Below, piece after piece: positions 1 through 8,960 of a DNA stretch of 64,000 nucleotides (its first letter is position 1; every line of letters begins with the position of its first letter). The notes beneath the pieces were generated by a model. The model saw only the letters and a program-made list of their open reading frames with translations, was not told the DNA's origin and searched no databases. The stretch is from contig CAJNDS010000149.1 in the NCBI GenBank assembly GCA_905221605.1, forward strand, positions 151,235-215,234, given 5' to 3'. Position numbers and translations under genes: made by a program. This DNA is from Symbiodinium natans. Lineage: Eukaryota > Sar > Dinophyceae > Suessiales > Symbiodiniaceae.

Positions 1-2
1 TC

Positions 3-2735
3 GAGGATTCTGGCGATTACCCACTTCTTGATCGGATCCTGGGACACCGCATGCTTGAGCTTGCTAAGGGCACGAAATTCTCCTTAGACTTTCAAACACT
101 TCAAGAGAGTGCGCAAAAGAAGGGGAAGCAGCCCAAAGGTAGGCATCTGGTGTGGATGATCTTGCAAAAGTTTCGGTTAGAAAAAGACCGGCGCACCTCC
201 CTTACGCAGCATCACTTGCTGTCTCTCACGGTCTCCGGGAGTGACGCCAAAGGTCTTGAAGAGTTTCGCCAGAAATTCAATTACATACTGGAGGCATTGG
301 AGGTCGATGAACGCCCCACGGACGTTGGAATCCGCAGTCTCATGTATGAACAATTGAAAAACCACCCGAAAATGTCGTTGCATATCGATCGCTATCGTAA
401 TTCCCACGCAGACTCCGGCAAAAGGTCCTGGAGGTGGTTATATCAAAAGATGTGCGAAGTGATAGAGATTTCGCAGCTAGAAGAAAACACGATGGCAATC
501 GACAAAGCGCTCTCAAGCAGTGCCAAAGTCAATGCTGCCCCGAATCCCACGAGGAAGCAAGAGGATGCACAAAAGGACAAAGAGAAGAAGAACAAGGAGA
601 AGGAGAAGGAGAAAGAGAAAAGGAAGGAAAAGCAACCGCGAGAAAAGACGGAGAAAGAAAAACGCAAGCAAGAGGATAAGAAAGAGAAGGGAGCGCGAGC
701 AGAGGCTGAGGCGGAAACGCCCGCCACACCAGCGCCGTCCAAAGGTAAAGGCAAAGGCAAGTCCCCAAGAACGCCCAAAACAAAGGAAGAAAAGGGAAAG
801 CAGCCATGCATGTACTACGCGTACAACTGTTGCAAAGCAGGTGAAAAATGCGAGTATTTGCATGATAAGAATCGGCTGTATGATGGCCCTCGACCGCGAG
901 GAGTCAAAAACACGTCAGCCGGTGTTGCGTCCGTGATGGCAGGTGCAGACGTTGCCATTGGTTCCTTGCCAACGTCTTCCGCCCAAACGCTGTTGCCTTC
1001 TGGTGGTGATGCGGTCGACGCACCTGCCAGAAAGGTCGGTAATGGGACGGGGGTGCCTGGCCGTGAGGCGTTTGACGCCCCGGCTCAAGGGGGTAATCCT
1101 CATAAAAGGGTTAACCGTAGAAAGTCTTGCAGGCCTTACTTTTGCCGTGATGCGAGAACGTGTTTCCCTAGAGGTGTTTCGTTCACTAGACTCTTCACGA
1201 CGATGATGGCCGCAACTTCGTGCCTCTCCCCTTTGTCCAATCCTCCTGCTTGTGCCGGTCTGTTGGGCGACCTTGCTCCGAAAGCTCTGGACATGGAGTA
1301 CCTGATCGACTCAGGTGCCGGCCGAAACCTCATTTCCAAAACAAGCTTGCCAGAAGAGGCTCGGGAGTTGTTTGAGGAGGCGCCGGAAAAGTTGAAATTT
1401 TCAACTGGTGGTGGGGTCAGGTCAGGAGTAGATGCGATTAGGATAAATGGGTCAACCACGGGAAACAACTTGTTTTATGCTTTGAAAGACTGTCCACCGG
1501 CGTTGAGCTTGGGGATCCAAGTAAATGAGCATAAAAGAGCTTGGATATGGTTCCCAGATAAGATGCCCTTCTTCGTCAAACCTGAACGTCTCCAGGATGT
1601 TACGTTTCACTGTCCCGAAGATGCCAGAATCTACGCGGATAAAGTAGTTCAAAACGTTCCAATCCGAAAAGAGTCCATAACATGTTCAGGGTTGTCTGCA
1701 CTAGCAGAAAAAGAGGAGAAAAGGGCCTTTGTTGGACCGTCCGAAACAGCCAGTTCTTCAAGTGACCCCGCGCCAGCAGCGTTGCGAAGACTAGCCGAAG
1801 GGAGAGGCGGTCGACGCCCCCCGGACGCAGGCCCATCTGGGGAAGAACCTTCAAGGGGTGCTCCCGTTGCCCATTTTGGAGACGGTGATGAGCTTAAGGA
1901 TTGCGTTCCGCCTGAGAAGACTCCAGATGATGAACCGCTGGACGAAGAAGATGCCGAGGCTTATCCATGGACTCCTTCCCTAAGGGAAAAGTTGCAGGCC
2001 ATTGCTAAGTCCCCAGAACATCAAATCACACACTTTCCGAAAAACAGGTATTGTGACATTTGCAGAAGAGCAAAAATGACTTCGAGAGTTCACCGGTACC
2101 ACCATGGAAAGGTTGATCCTGAAGAGACCCCTCCATTGCACTATGGGCACCAGCTTCGCACCGACCACATCATCCTAAACGATGAACTTTCAAAGGGCTC
2201 GGAGGGTGAACAGGCTTGTTTGATCTGTTTCGATGAGTTTAGCGGTTGTTTGGGTGCTTACCCTCAAACGCGACGTACGACTCAATCGAATGTTGCCTGT
2301 TTGCGGCACTTCGGCGGAACAAGAGCTCATGGCAAAGCCCTCTGTCAAGTGAAGTCAGACTGTGCTTCTGAGCTTGTAGACGCGGTGAAGGAGTTAGGAT
2401 GGTTGCCTAGTCCAGGTGTTCCAAACGACCCTTTTCACAACGCTAAGCTGGACAGGACCATACGAAGCATAAAAGAGGGGACCCGATCAGTGCATTTGAG
2501 AGCTGGTTTTCCCCATGCTTTGTGGCCCCGCTCCATAGAGTACTTTTGCACAGCGAAAGCCTTCACCACTGAGGCTCCTGTTCACCCGAACGAAACGGAA
2601 GAGTCCGAAGCCTTTAAGAAAGGGAAGAATTGCTATGAAGTGGCTAACAAAGGTGAGTCTTTTGAAGGGCTTAAGGTTCCGCTAGGCGCCCTGGTCTACT
2701 ACAAGCCTGCAAAGCACAAAGCACCTTGTGCTTGA
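3..2735 (+). CDS. Gag-protease-integrase polyprotein of element A, 5' partial
   Basis: The frame is open from base 3 with no stop, so the protein runs off the left edge; the ATG at 51 is internal. Numbered from that ATG: a Gag-like N-terminus; a Lys/Glu-rich low-complexity stretch about residues 170-225; a CCCH zinc finger (C-x7-C-x5-C-x3-H) starting at residue 253, where many copia Gags carry a CCHC knuckle; an aspartic protease with LIDSGAG, Asp about residue 420; and integrase with an HHCC-type zinc site ending CDICRRAK. In the integrase core the first two acids are visible in RTDHI and KSDCAS. At the usual third position (Glu) the sequence reads NAKLDR, so the catalytic Glu appears to be Asp. 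The ORF stops in a +1 frame relationship to the downstream Pol ORF, with an 8-nt overlap. Family assignment is secure; integrase activity is doubtful. Confidence 0.85.
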   Translation, partial: EDSGDYPLLDRILGHRMLELAKGTKFSLDFQTLQESAQKKGKQPKGRHLVWMILQKFRLEKDRRTSLTQHHLLSLTVSGSDAKGLEEFRQKFNYILEALEVDERPTDVGIRSLMYEQLKNHPKMSLHIDRYRNSHADSGKRSWRWLYQKMCEVIEISQLEENTMAIDKALSSSAKVNAAPNPTRKQEDAQKDKEKKNKEKEKEKEKRKEKQPREKTEKEKRKQEDKKEKGARAEAEAETPATPAPSKGKGKGKSPRTPKTKEEKGKQPCMYYAYNCCKAGEKCEYLHDKNRLYDGPRPRGVKNTSAGVASVMAGADVAIGSLPTSSAQTLLPSGGDAVDAPARKVGNGTGVPGREAFDAPAQGGNPHKRVNRRKSCRPYFCRDARTCFPRGVSFTRLFTTMMAATSCLSPLSNPPACAGLLGDLAPKALDMEYLIDSGAGRNLISKTSLPEEARELFEEAPEKLKFSTGGGVRSGVDAIRINGSTTGNNLFYALKDCPPALSLGIQVNEHKRAWIWFPDKMPFFVKPERLQDVTFHCPEDARIYADKVVQNVPIRKESITCSGLSALAEKEEKRAFVGPSETASSSSDPAPAALRRLAEGRGGRRPPDAGPSGEEPSRGAPVAHFGDGDELKDCVPPEKTPDDEPLDEEDAEAYPWTPSLREKLQAIAKSPEHQITHFPKNRYCDICRRAKMTSRVHRYHHGKVDPEETPPLHYGHQLRTDHIILNDELSKGSEGEQACLICFDEFSGCLGAYPQTRRTTQSNVACLRHFGGTRAHGKALCQVKSDCASELVDAVKELGWLPSPGVPNDPFHNAKLDRTIRSIKEGTRSVHLRAGFPHALWPRSIEYFCTAKAFTTEAPVHPNETEESEAFKKGKNCYEVANKGESFEGLKVPLGALVYYKPAKHKAPCA

Positions 2736-5700
2736 CTACGAAAGTCTCCGAACAAATCAGAAAGGTTGTGGGAGGCCAATCCAAGTCCACGAAAAAGAGT
2801 TGGTTGTCCCCGAATCCTTTGTCTTTCCGCTTTACGAAGCCAATGCTTTAAAGCTCTCGTCGTTAAGCCCAGAGCCTTCGCTGCCAAAGATCGAACCCGG
2901 TGAAAGCCTTCCGTTCGAACAAGGGGCTCCTGAACCTGAGGTAAGAAAGCGTAGAACGTACGTGACTTTGGAGAGGGCGATCAGGTTCGGTACGACGGTG
3001 GGATGCAAAGGATGTGATCGCAAAGCTGAGGGCGTGAAGCATTCAGATGCGTGTCACGACCGTTTCGCCAAGCTTCTTGAAGATGAGCGGAAGGCCAGGC
3101 TCTTGGAAGAAGAAAGAAAGGCCAAGGCAAAGAAGGATGAAAAACCACCAGCAGAAGGAGATGCGATTCCTGCCGCACCCTTTGCAAAGACATTTCAGAA
3201 ACATCTGTCAACACGTCAGATCCGAGAAGCCCCCGGCTCCGGTTTTGACCAAGAGGAAAATGATTTTTGGTCTTACGACAAACAGAAAGGGGCATGGAAA
3301 AGGGTTCACGTTCGGCCTCGGAAACGCCTGTTCACGCCAATGACCAAAAACTGTCCTTTTGACATGCGCACGGTTTCTGAAAATCGTGAAACGCAATGGA
3401 AGTGTAGGGGCAAAGTTTCTGTTTACGAAGACAATTGGCAAAAAGGGTGCCCGAATCGCAGGATTTCATCGAAAAGCTGGACTGGTATGACTTGGTTTTA
3501 CCCAAAACATCTGCTAAAACCCGAAGAGGCAGAGCTTAGAGCAGCTATCTCAAACGCCGCAGACCAGCAGAAGCGTTTAAAGCCTCCCCCGAAAGGTGTT
3601 GACGCTGTTGCTTCAATCGTTCACGGCATGTCATCCGTAACGGAGGACTCAGAAGCTTTGAAGATCCTAGCCCAAAGGGTGAGCAATGCCACTCAAAAGG
3701 CACCGCCCAAAAGGGATCCTTCGAAGAAAAACGGTTCGGAAACTATGTTTGAATTTTGCTGTGACTCGAATTCCATGTTGGGTCAGGTGAACGAGAGCTT
3801 AGGCATCAGTCACTTCAGAATGACGGCAAAGAATTCAAATATGGCGGACCCAGTTCAAGGCGAATCGCTACGAGAGCTTGTTGCCCAATTCCCAGGTTGC
3901 GACCTTTGGGGCAGCATCCCGTGTTCACCTTGGAGTTCTTGGCAGCACCTCAACCTTAACCTTGACAAGCCCGGCTACAAAAAGAAGCTAAAAGGGAAAA
4001 GGCGCTTAAGCATCAAAATGTTGAAAAACTTCATCAAAGTTGCAGAGCAAGTCCTATGTCAAGGGGGTACGGTTAGCTTCGAATGGCCAAAGAACTGTAG
4101 TGGCTGGAAGTTGCCGTTGCTTATGGAATTCATTGCCCGTCACGGTCTGTGTGAAGCAATCACGGACGGATGCGCCTTCGGCATGGAAAACCCCCATGGA
4201 GAGCCATTGAAAAAGTCTTGGAGGATAGTTACGTCTTCTTTTAGGCTCGCGCAGAACCTGTCTGCAAAGCGCTGCTCCCACGGGCCAGGTTTCAAGCACG
4301 CTGAGGTTTCGGGCAAAGTAGCTTCCGGTTCTGCTTTTTACCCAGAAAGCATGGCCAGATGCATAGCTCAAAGCTTGTATGGCCACAAGCTGGACGCTCA
4401 TGTCCCCTGCATGCCCACCGTGCCCGCAGTTGATGCACAGCATATTCCCAACGAGCTCTCCCCTGAACAGCAAAAGATTCTAGCAGGAGTTCATATGCTC
4501 ATCGATAGGAAGGATTGGCATAAGCACCCAGGCGCTCAGGAAGCTATCGACAAAGAAGCCTCCGGGCTCTTGTCAAACGACACCTGGTCATATGATGACG
4601 TTGTTCCGCGGGAAGAGTTGATGAAAAGCAAAACTCCGCTAAACATTGGTCGCGTAATGACCATCCTTTCCATCAAGCATTGGGAGACTCCGGAGCTTCG
4701 TAAGCTCAAAGCTAGGATCGTGTTCAGGGGTGACGACATACGAGATGAGAATAACTTGGCTGTGCTTCAGGAGTTGAAGGTAAATCCGTCAGGCCTAACG
4801 GGTATAAACTTCAACTTAGCATACGGAGCCATAAACGGGCATAAGACGACTCAATCCGACGTGGTAAGGGCGTACACGCAATCGTACCTTCAGACTAAAG
4901 TGCCCACCTGGGTTGAGCTCCCTCCAGAATTGACTCCGCCAGAGTTCAAGGGGGTGAAACGGCCATGCGTTCGCCTTCAAAAGGCGTTGTATGGCCACCC
5001 TGAATCCGGGTACCACTGGGACTACAGGTTCAAACAAATCATGAAATTGTTAGGAGGCAGGCATGTTGACAATCAGCAGTCCACGTATTGGTTTGAAGAT
5101 CAACGTTTGCTTCTCAGCCTATACGTTGACGACATTCTGCTGAGCGGCCCTTCTGACAAGCATGCTCAGTTTTGGGACCTACTGCAAAAGCACCTGGAGA
5201 TAGAAGAACCATCTCCAGTTGACAGGGTCCTGGGAAGAAAGCACCTACTCTCCCATGATGCCGATTCGACTACGCTCCAACACGATATGAGTGATTTTTG
5301 CCAGAATTGCTGCGAACTCTACGAACAGTTGTCTGGAAGAAAGTTGAAAGAGGCGTCCACGCCCTTCGATTTGAACATCCAGGCCTCCGACTTCGAAGAA
5401 AAAGGGTGTTTAGCAGAATCGGCCAGTCGAATTTTGATGAAAGTTCTGTGGTGCGCCCGGTTATCACGACCAGATTTAATGAAGCCTATATCGGATTTAA
5501 CCCGAAAGGTGACCTGCTGGAGTTTGGCAGACGACAAAAGGCTTTTTAAGCTTATGTCTTATTTGAGCACTACTCCAAAGCTCAGTCTCACGTGTAAAAT
5601 CGGCGACAGAATGGATGACCTTAAGTTGGGTCTCTACACGGATGCAGATCATTCATCAGAGATGGAGCATGCCAAGAGCACATCAGGTTCATTGCTTGTG

Positions 5701-6114
5701 CTTGAAGGCCCCAATTCATGGTGGCCCCTTTCCTGGGCAAGCAAGAAGCAAACGGCAACGTCCCGTAGCACAACAGAGGCTGAAATAATTTCTCTTGCTA
5801 CTGGTGTCTTCAGCGACGCGTTACCGATGCAAGAACTCGCAGAGCTTGTTTTTGGACGCGAGGTTGAACTTCACTGTTACCAGGACAATAGTGCCGTCAT
5901 TCAAATTGTGCAGAGCGGCTATAGTGCCAAGCTGAGGCATGTAAGTAAGACACACCGGATAAATCTTTCATCGCTCTATGAAGCGTTTGAAGATCCGCAC
6001 ACTCACCTCGGCTACATTGCCACTGACAAGCAGTGCGCAGATATCTTCACGAAAGCTCTTCAGCCTGTGAAATTTCCTGCAGCATTGGAGCTCTTGAAGA
6101 TGCAGTCGTTTTGA
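2728..6114 (+). CDS. Pol of element A: methyltransferase-like domain, reverse transcriptase, RNase H
   Basis: The first codon at 2728 is GTG, so this is not a natural start. The frame is open back to 2686 and continues the integrase tail (the segment containing LVLDYESLR) after a frame change. Domains: a charged linker to about residue 330; a methyltransferase-like domain about 340-555 with FEFCCDSN and GSIPCSPW; RVT_2-type RT about 570-840, with the catalytic YVDD at 799-802; copia RNase H from about 965 (LYTDADHS, STTEAEI, YQDNSAV) to the C-terminus (DIFTKAL). RT and RNase H catalytic motifs are intact. The protein should act in the cytoplasmic particle and then in the nucleus. Either a short deletion near 2700 broke a single gag-pol frame, or this is a frameshift site. 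I favour deletion, because the integrase C-terminal segment looks shortened there. Confidence 0.88.
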   Translation: MLDYESLRTNQKGCGRPIQVHEKELVVPESFVFPLYEANALKLSSLSPEPSLPKIEPGESLPFEQGAPEPEVRKRRTYVTLERAIRFGTTVGCKGCDRKAEGVKHSDACHDRFAKLLEDERKARLLEEERKAKAKKDEKPPAEGDAIPAAPFAKTFQKHLSTRQIREAPGSGFDQEENDFWSYDKQKGAWKRVHVRPRKRLFTPMTKNCPFDMRTVSENRETQWKCRGKVSVYEDNWQKGCPNRRISSKSWTGMTWFYPKHLLKPEEAELRAAISNAADQQKRLKPPPKGVDAVASIVHGMSSVTEDSEALKILAQRVSNATQKAPPKRDPSKKNGSETMFEFCCDSNSMLGQVNESLGISHFRMTAKNSNMADPVQGESLRELVAQFPGCDLWGSIPCSPWSSWQHLNLNLDKPGYKKKLKGKRRLSIKMLKNFIKVAEQVLCQGGTVSFEWPKNCSGWKLPLLMEFIARHGLCEAITDGCAFGMENPHGEPLKKSWRIVTSSFRLAQNLSAKRCSHGPGFKHAEVSGKVASGSAFYPESMARCIAQSLYGHKLDAHVPCMPTVPAVDAQHIPNELSPEQQKILAGVHMLIDRKDWHKHPGAQEAIDKEASGLLSNDTWSYDDVVPREELMKSKTPLNIGRVMTILSIKHWETPELRKLKARIVFRGDDIRDENNLAVLQELKVNPSGLTGINFNLAYGAINGHKTTQSDVVRAYTQSYLQTKVPTWVELPPELTPPEFKGVKRPCVRLQKALYGHPESGYHWDYRFKQIMKLLGGRHVDNQQSTYWFEDQRLLLSLYVDDILLSGPSDKHAQFWDLLQKHLEIEEPSPVDRVLGRKHLLSHDADSTTLQHDMSDFCQNCCELYEQLSGRKLKEASTPFDLNIQASDFEEKGCLAESASRILMKVLWCARLSRPDLMKPISDLTRKVTCWSLADDKRLFKLMSYLSTTPKLSLTCKIGDRMDDLKLGLYTDADHSSEMEHAKSTSGSLLVLEGPNSWWPLSWASKKQTATSRSTTEAEIISLATGVFSDALPMQELAELVFGREVELHCYQDNSAVIQIVQSGYSAKLRHVSKTHRINLSSLYEAFEDPHTHLGYIATDKQCADIFTKALQPVKFPAALELLKMQSF
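3745..4390 (+). other. Methyltransferase-like domain inserted between integrase and RT (element A)
   Basis: Residues about 340-555 of the Pol ORF. FEFCCDSNSMLG resembles the glycine/cysteine motif I of cytosine-C5 methyltransferases, GSIPCSPW (Pro-Cys at 398-399) resembles motif IV with its catalytic PC, and VSFEWPKN occupies the place of the ENV motif. A conserved-looking tail (CAFGMENPHGEP, then SAFYPESMA) follows. DNA cytosine methyltransferases carried by retrotransposons, including in Symbiodinium, are published; whether this divergent domain belongs with them is my inference. It could also be a structural Pol domain of another fold. Confidence 0.45.
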
Positions 6115-6173
6115 TGTGCTCCTGTCTCTCACATCGTTTCACAAAGGAAGCTGCAACGCACATCCAGTGTCTG

Positions 6174-6190
6174 AAGGGGGAGAAGAAGAA
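6174..6190 (+). promoter_or_regulatory. Polypurine tract of element A
   Basis: A run of 17 purines with five consecutive G lies 60 bases after the Pol stop, the usual place for the plus-strand primer just before the 3' LTR. The LTR may begin at a TG near 6198. Confidence 0.5.
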
Positions 6191-6847
6191 TCCCTTATGA
6201 AAGACACGTTTTTCCCTGATCCCAGGTAACCTACTTCCCGTGAAGCGGCGACGCTCCGGGACGAGGGCAAAGGGACAGGAGAGGGATGGGGGTGGATCTT
6301 CTAGAAGGCACCCACATGATGTTGCTGCAGTCTTCTGTTGTTCTGTAGTCTACTTGCTTTAAAAGTATAGTGCAAAGCACTCTTTCTTTGTAGGCCTCAG
6401 ACTCTGTAAAGTATGAAGCATGACTTCGCCAAACAACTGTTTTGGCTCAAGTGCCCGCGTAGCTTAAAAGAAGAGCTCAGGGTAGTTTGTTGGTCTCACA
6501 TTTTGAAAGCTCATAGCTGACTTCATTTGTTCTGTTTTGGGCTTGTGGAGGTTCGAAAGCTATATACCTCCAACTTCGATTTTTATATAGATAAAGAAAT
6601 TCGTGCATTTGAACATATACTTCATGAAACGTTGCGGAAAACGCATACGCCGTTGCGAATATTAACACAAAGTACGAAAAGGTCATATGCAATCCGCAGC
6701 GTTGGATACAATCCGCAGCGTGGCAAACCCGCTGATGCCGCTTGTTGCCGCTCATGTGCTTTGTGCGACGTTGGATCCTTACGGTTGGGGCTACAAATCT
6801 GCGAATCTGCGACTTGTTGACCAGAAACGTGTTTTTTTTTTTAATTT
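6191..6847. other. Probable 3' LTR and flank of element A; no gene
   Basis: No coding sequence is supported. The first part is presumably LTR; its end cannot be placed because the 5' LTR is outside the window. A short spliced-leader-like match lies at 6440-6451. Confidence 0.35.
6440..6451 (+). other. Spliced-leader-like 12-mer
   Basis: TTTTGGCTCAAG equals the 3' twelve bases of the dinoflagellate spliced leader. Bases upstream do not continue the match and no gene follows closely. It may be a relic of a trans-spliced transcript that was reverse-transcribed, or chance (roughly a 1% event for one 12-mer in a window this size). Confidence 0.25.
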
Positions 6848-6896
6848 GGGGGGGGGGGGGGGGGGTACCATATATATGTATATATGGAACCCCCCC
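6848..6896. repeat. Poly-G tract leading into a G-run/ATATAT hairpin
   Basis: Eighteen G (6848-6865) are followed by TACCATATATA, a two-base loop, and the near-exact inverted arm ending in a C run. Arms of about 17 bases carry one mismatch. A similar G-tract plus TACCATATAT junction recurs at 62,990-63,044. Confidence 0.7.
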
Positions 6897-6937
6897 TCTG
6901 GATCCACCCTGGTTTAGGTGTCAGGAAGTTCAACGAA

Positions 6938-7600
6938 AGTTGGGTTTAACTACATTTTCGAGCTTCGACCTTCAGAAAAAGCCGCCCTCAGAAGTAGGAG
7001 CTGGGCTTCGTTCAGATCTGTTGTGAGTCTTATCAAAGAACCAGAATACGCTTGTTAAGAAACAAGTTGGTTTACCAGCATTTCCGAGCTTCGACCTTCA
7101 GAAAAAGTTGGTTTTACGAACAAAAAGCAAAAGGAAAGCCACGATTTTCAAACTATACTTCCGGCTCCGACCTTCAGAAAAAGTACAAAAGCAAAAAAAG
7201 AACCACACTACCAGCTGTTTGTAGCCTCGACCTTCAGAAACAGTTTGTTTTACCAACATTTTCGAGCCTCGACCTTCACCAGCACATAGTTTGACAATCG
7301 TGTTATTTCTGTTTGATAGTAAAGCCAACTTTTTCGAGCCTTGACCTTCAGAAGAAGTTGGTTTTACCAATATTCATTCAGAAAAGTTGGTTTTCCCAAC
7401 ATGTTCGAGCCTCGACCTTCAGAACACGCGGGTTTTGCCAACATTTTCGAGCCTCCACCTTAAAAATCAATCGGTTTTACCAACATTTCCGAACCTCGAC
7501 CTTCAGAATCATGTGAGTTTGAAAATCGTTTTTGTTTTGGTTTTCGTTGGTACAGCCAACTTTCTCGAGCTTGGTTTTACCAACTTTTCGAGCTTTCTCG
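6938..7600 (+). repeat. Degenerate tandem repeat array with small hairpins
   Basis: About ten units, spaced irregularly by 40-70 bases, share a core reading approximately TCGAGCCTCGACCTTCAGAA. Several units are followed by GTTGGTTTTACCAAC, a 6-bp stem with a TTT loop. The units keep short ORFs open in several frames, but composition and frame switching argue against a protein. Confidence 0.7.
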
Positions 7601-8911
7601 GGCTTTCCCGTTGAACTCCAACCATGCTTTCCGCAGGCGCCTACCTTTGCTGAAACGTTGCTTCGTGTGAAGGAAAGTAGTACGGGGCACTATAGCAGCT
7701 TTGTTTGGACAGATTTCTACCGGGCTTACCTGTTGAACTTTTCCATGCTTGCCGCGGATCGCTATTGCGCCTATATTTGCCGAAACGTTTTCGGTATAAA
7801 AAGGAGGCATTTCGGTGTAGAAAAAGATCCCTTTGTGCCCATTAACCCTCATCAATGAGATTGATGAAGGCCACTGAGTTTTCTACATAGTCTAAGCAAA
7901 CACCTATTTGGAAGCCTGAATGAATTTTGTTCACTGAGTTTCTGTAGCAAAGGGTTTAGCAATTTACATCCAGGATCGTGAAGTTATCGCTTCAGTAAAT
8001 ATGTAGAGTAGTGAGAATACTGTACTGAAGAATATTCAGCAAATTGAACGCACTAGTCACGGTAGGCACTTTTTTTCACGACAACAGTGCCTGGCTTCTG
8101 CTTCTGCTTCTGCTTTCTTGAAACTAACTCAGCTATTTTGCTCAGCGCTTAAATGAAAACTCTGCATCAGTTTCCCAAAATGTATGTTTTAAAACATGTC
8201 GCAAGATTCATTAGCTCAATTCCTCTAACTAAGGGCTAATCAAACAAAGTCAAATGACTAATTTGAAGTCTGAGAAACATCGTCCATTTAGTTTAATCAA
8301 CGGGCTGGTCAAATACAGGGTCGTGTTTTGGTTAGTTTAGTGCTTAATTTACCATTAGATTGAGTAGATAAACTAAACGAAGCCTTTAACTATTGGGAAG
8401 CCTGATTTTCCTTTTTTCATTTGAGCATGCACTTATTCTAGTCAAACTAACTCTTTTCGGTCAAGAACCGGAATCTAAATTTGTTAGTTCATGGAAATCA
8501 AATCCATTAAGGGTTCATCAGCGAGTTGTAAAATACCTTGTCTGACCCCCAACACTGAATAAACACACAGGGCGTGCGAGTGTCCCAGTAGCTGTCCTTC
8601 CCTATGTGCTTACACCTATCTTTTGTATTATCGGGGGATGTTTCCTTGCTTAACACTCCTCCCAGGGTCTGGGCTCTTGTCAGCTGTGTTGGGACAAGTA
8701 ATCAGGTCCGAGGGTCCTTAAATCCGTTCTCATCACAGAATTCTCGTGCACCGCTCTGGCCAGGATTCCAAAACCCATTATGCAAAAACTCCAAAATTTT
8801 TCAGCCCAGGATTCCAAAGATTCCGAAATTTCAAAAGTTCCAAAGTTCATACGCGCACAAGCATTTCTAAGATAAAGCCACCTTCGAACCACCAAAATGG
8901 CAGATCCATGC
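7601..8911. other. AT-rich intergenic stretch, nothing recognised
   Basis: No ORF resembles a protein. From about 8,130 to 8,570 the DNA is markedly AT-rich, with many TAACTAA/TTAGTTTA-like words, similar in texture to 60.8-61.8 kb, suggesting the same kind of old repeat. Confidence 0.4.
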
Positions 8912-8960
8912 GGGGAGGGGGGTGTGGTTAGCATATATATATATATCTCTCTCTCTCTAT
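8912..8960. repeat. G-rich run joined to (AT)n and (CT)n
   Basis: A short G-rich run is followed by AGCATATATAT and then CT dinucleotides. The order G tract, short linker, CATATAT is shared with loci near 6.85, 60.56 (inverted) and 63.0 kb. Confidence 0.6.

Larger units (their letters stand above)
1..6200 (+). mobile_element. Ty1/copia-type retrotransposon A, cut by the left window edge
   Basis: Domain order Gag, aspartic protease, integrase, extra domain, RT, RNase H is the copia order (integrase before RT). The 5' LTR and the start of Gag lie outside the window. The two coding blocks are in different frames. A purine tract at 6174-6190 marks the expected 3' LTR boundary, but the LTR cannot be delimited without its 5' partner. 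Coding is mostly intact apart from the junction near 2,700, so the copy is not ancient. Confidence 0.9.
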
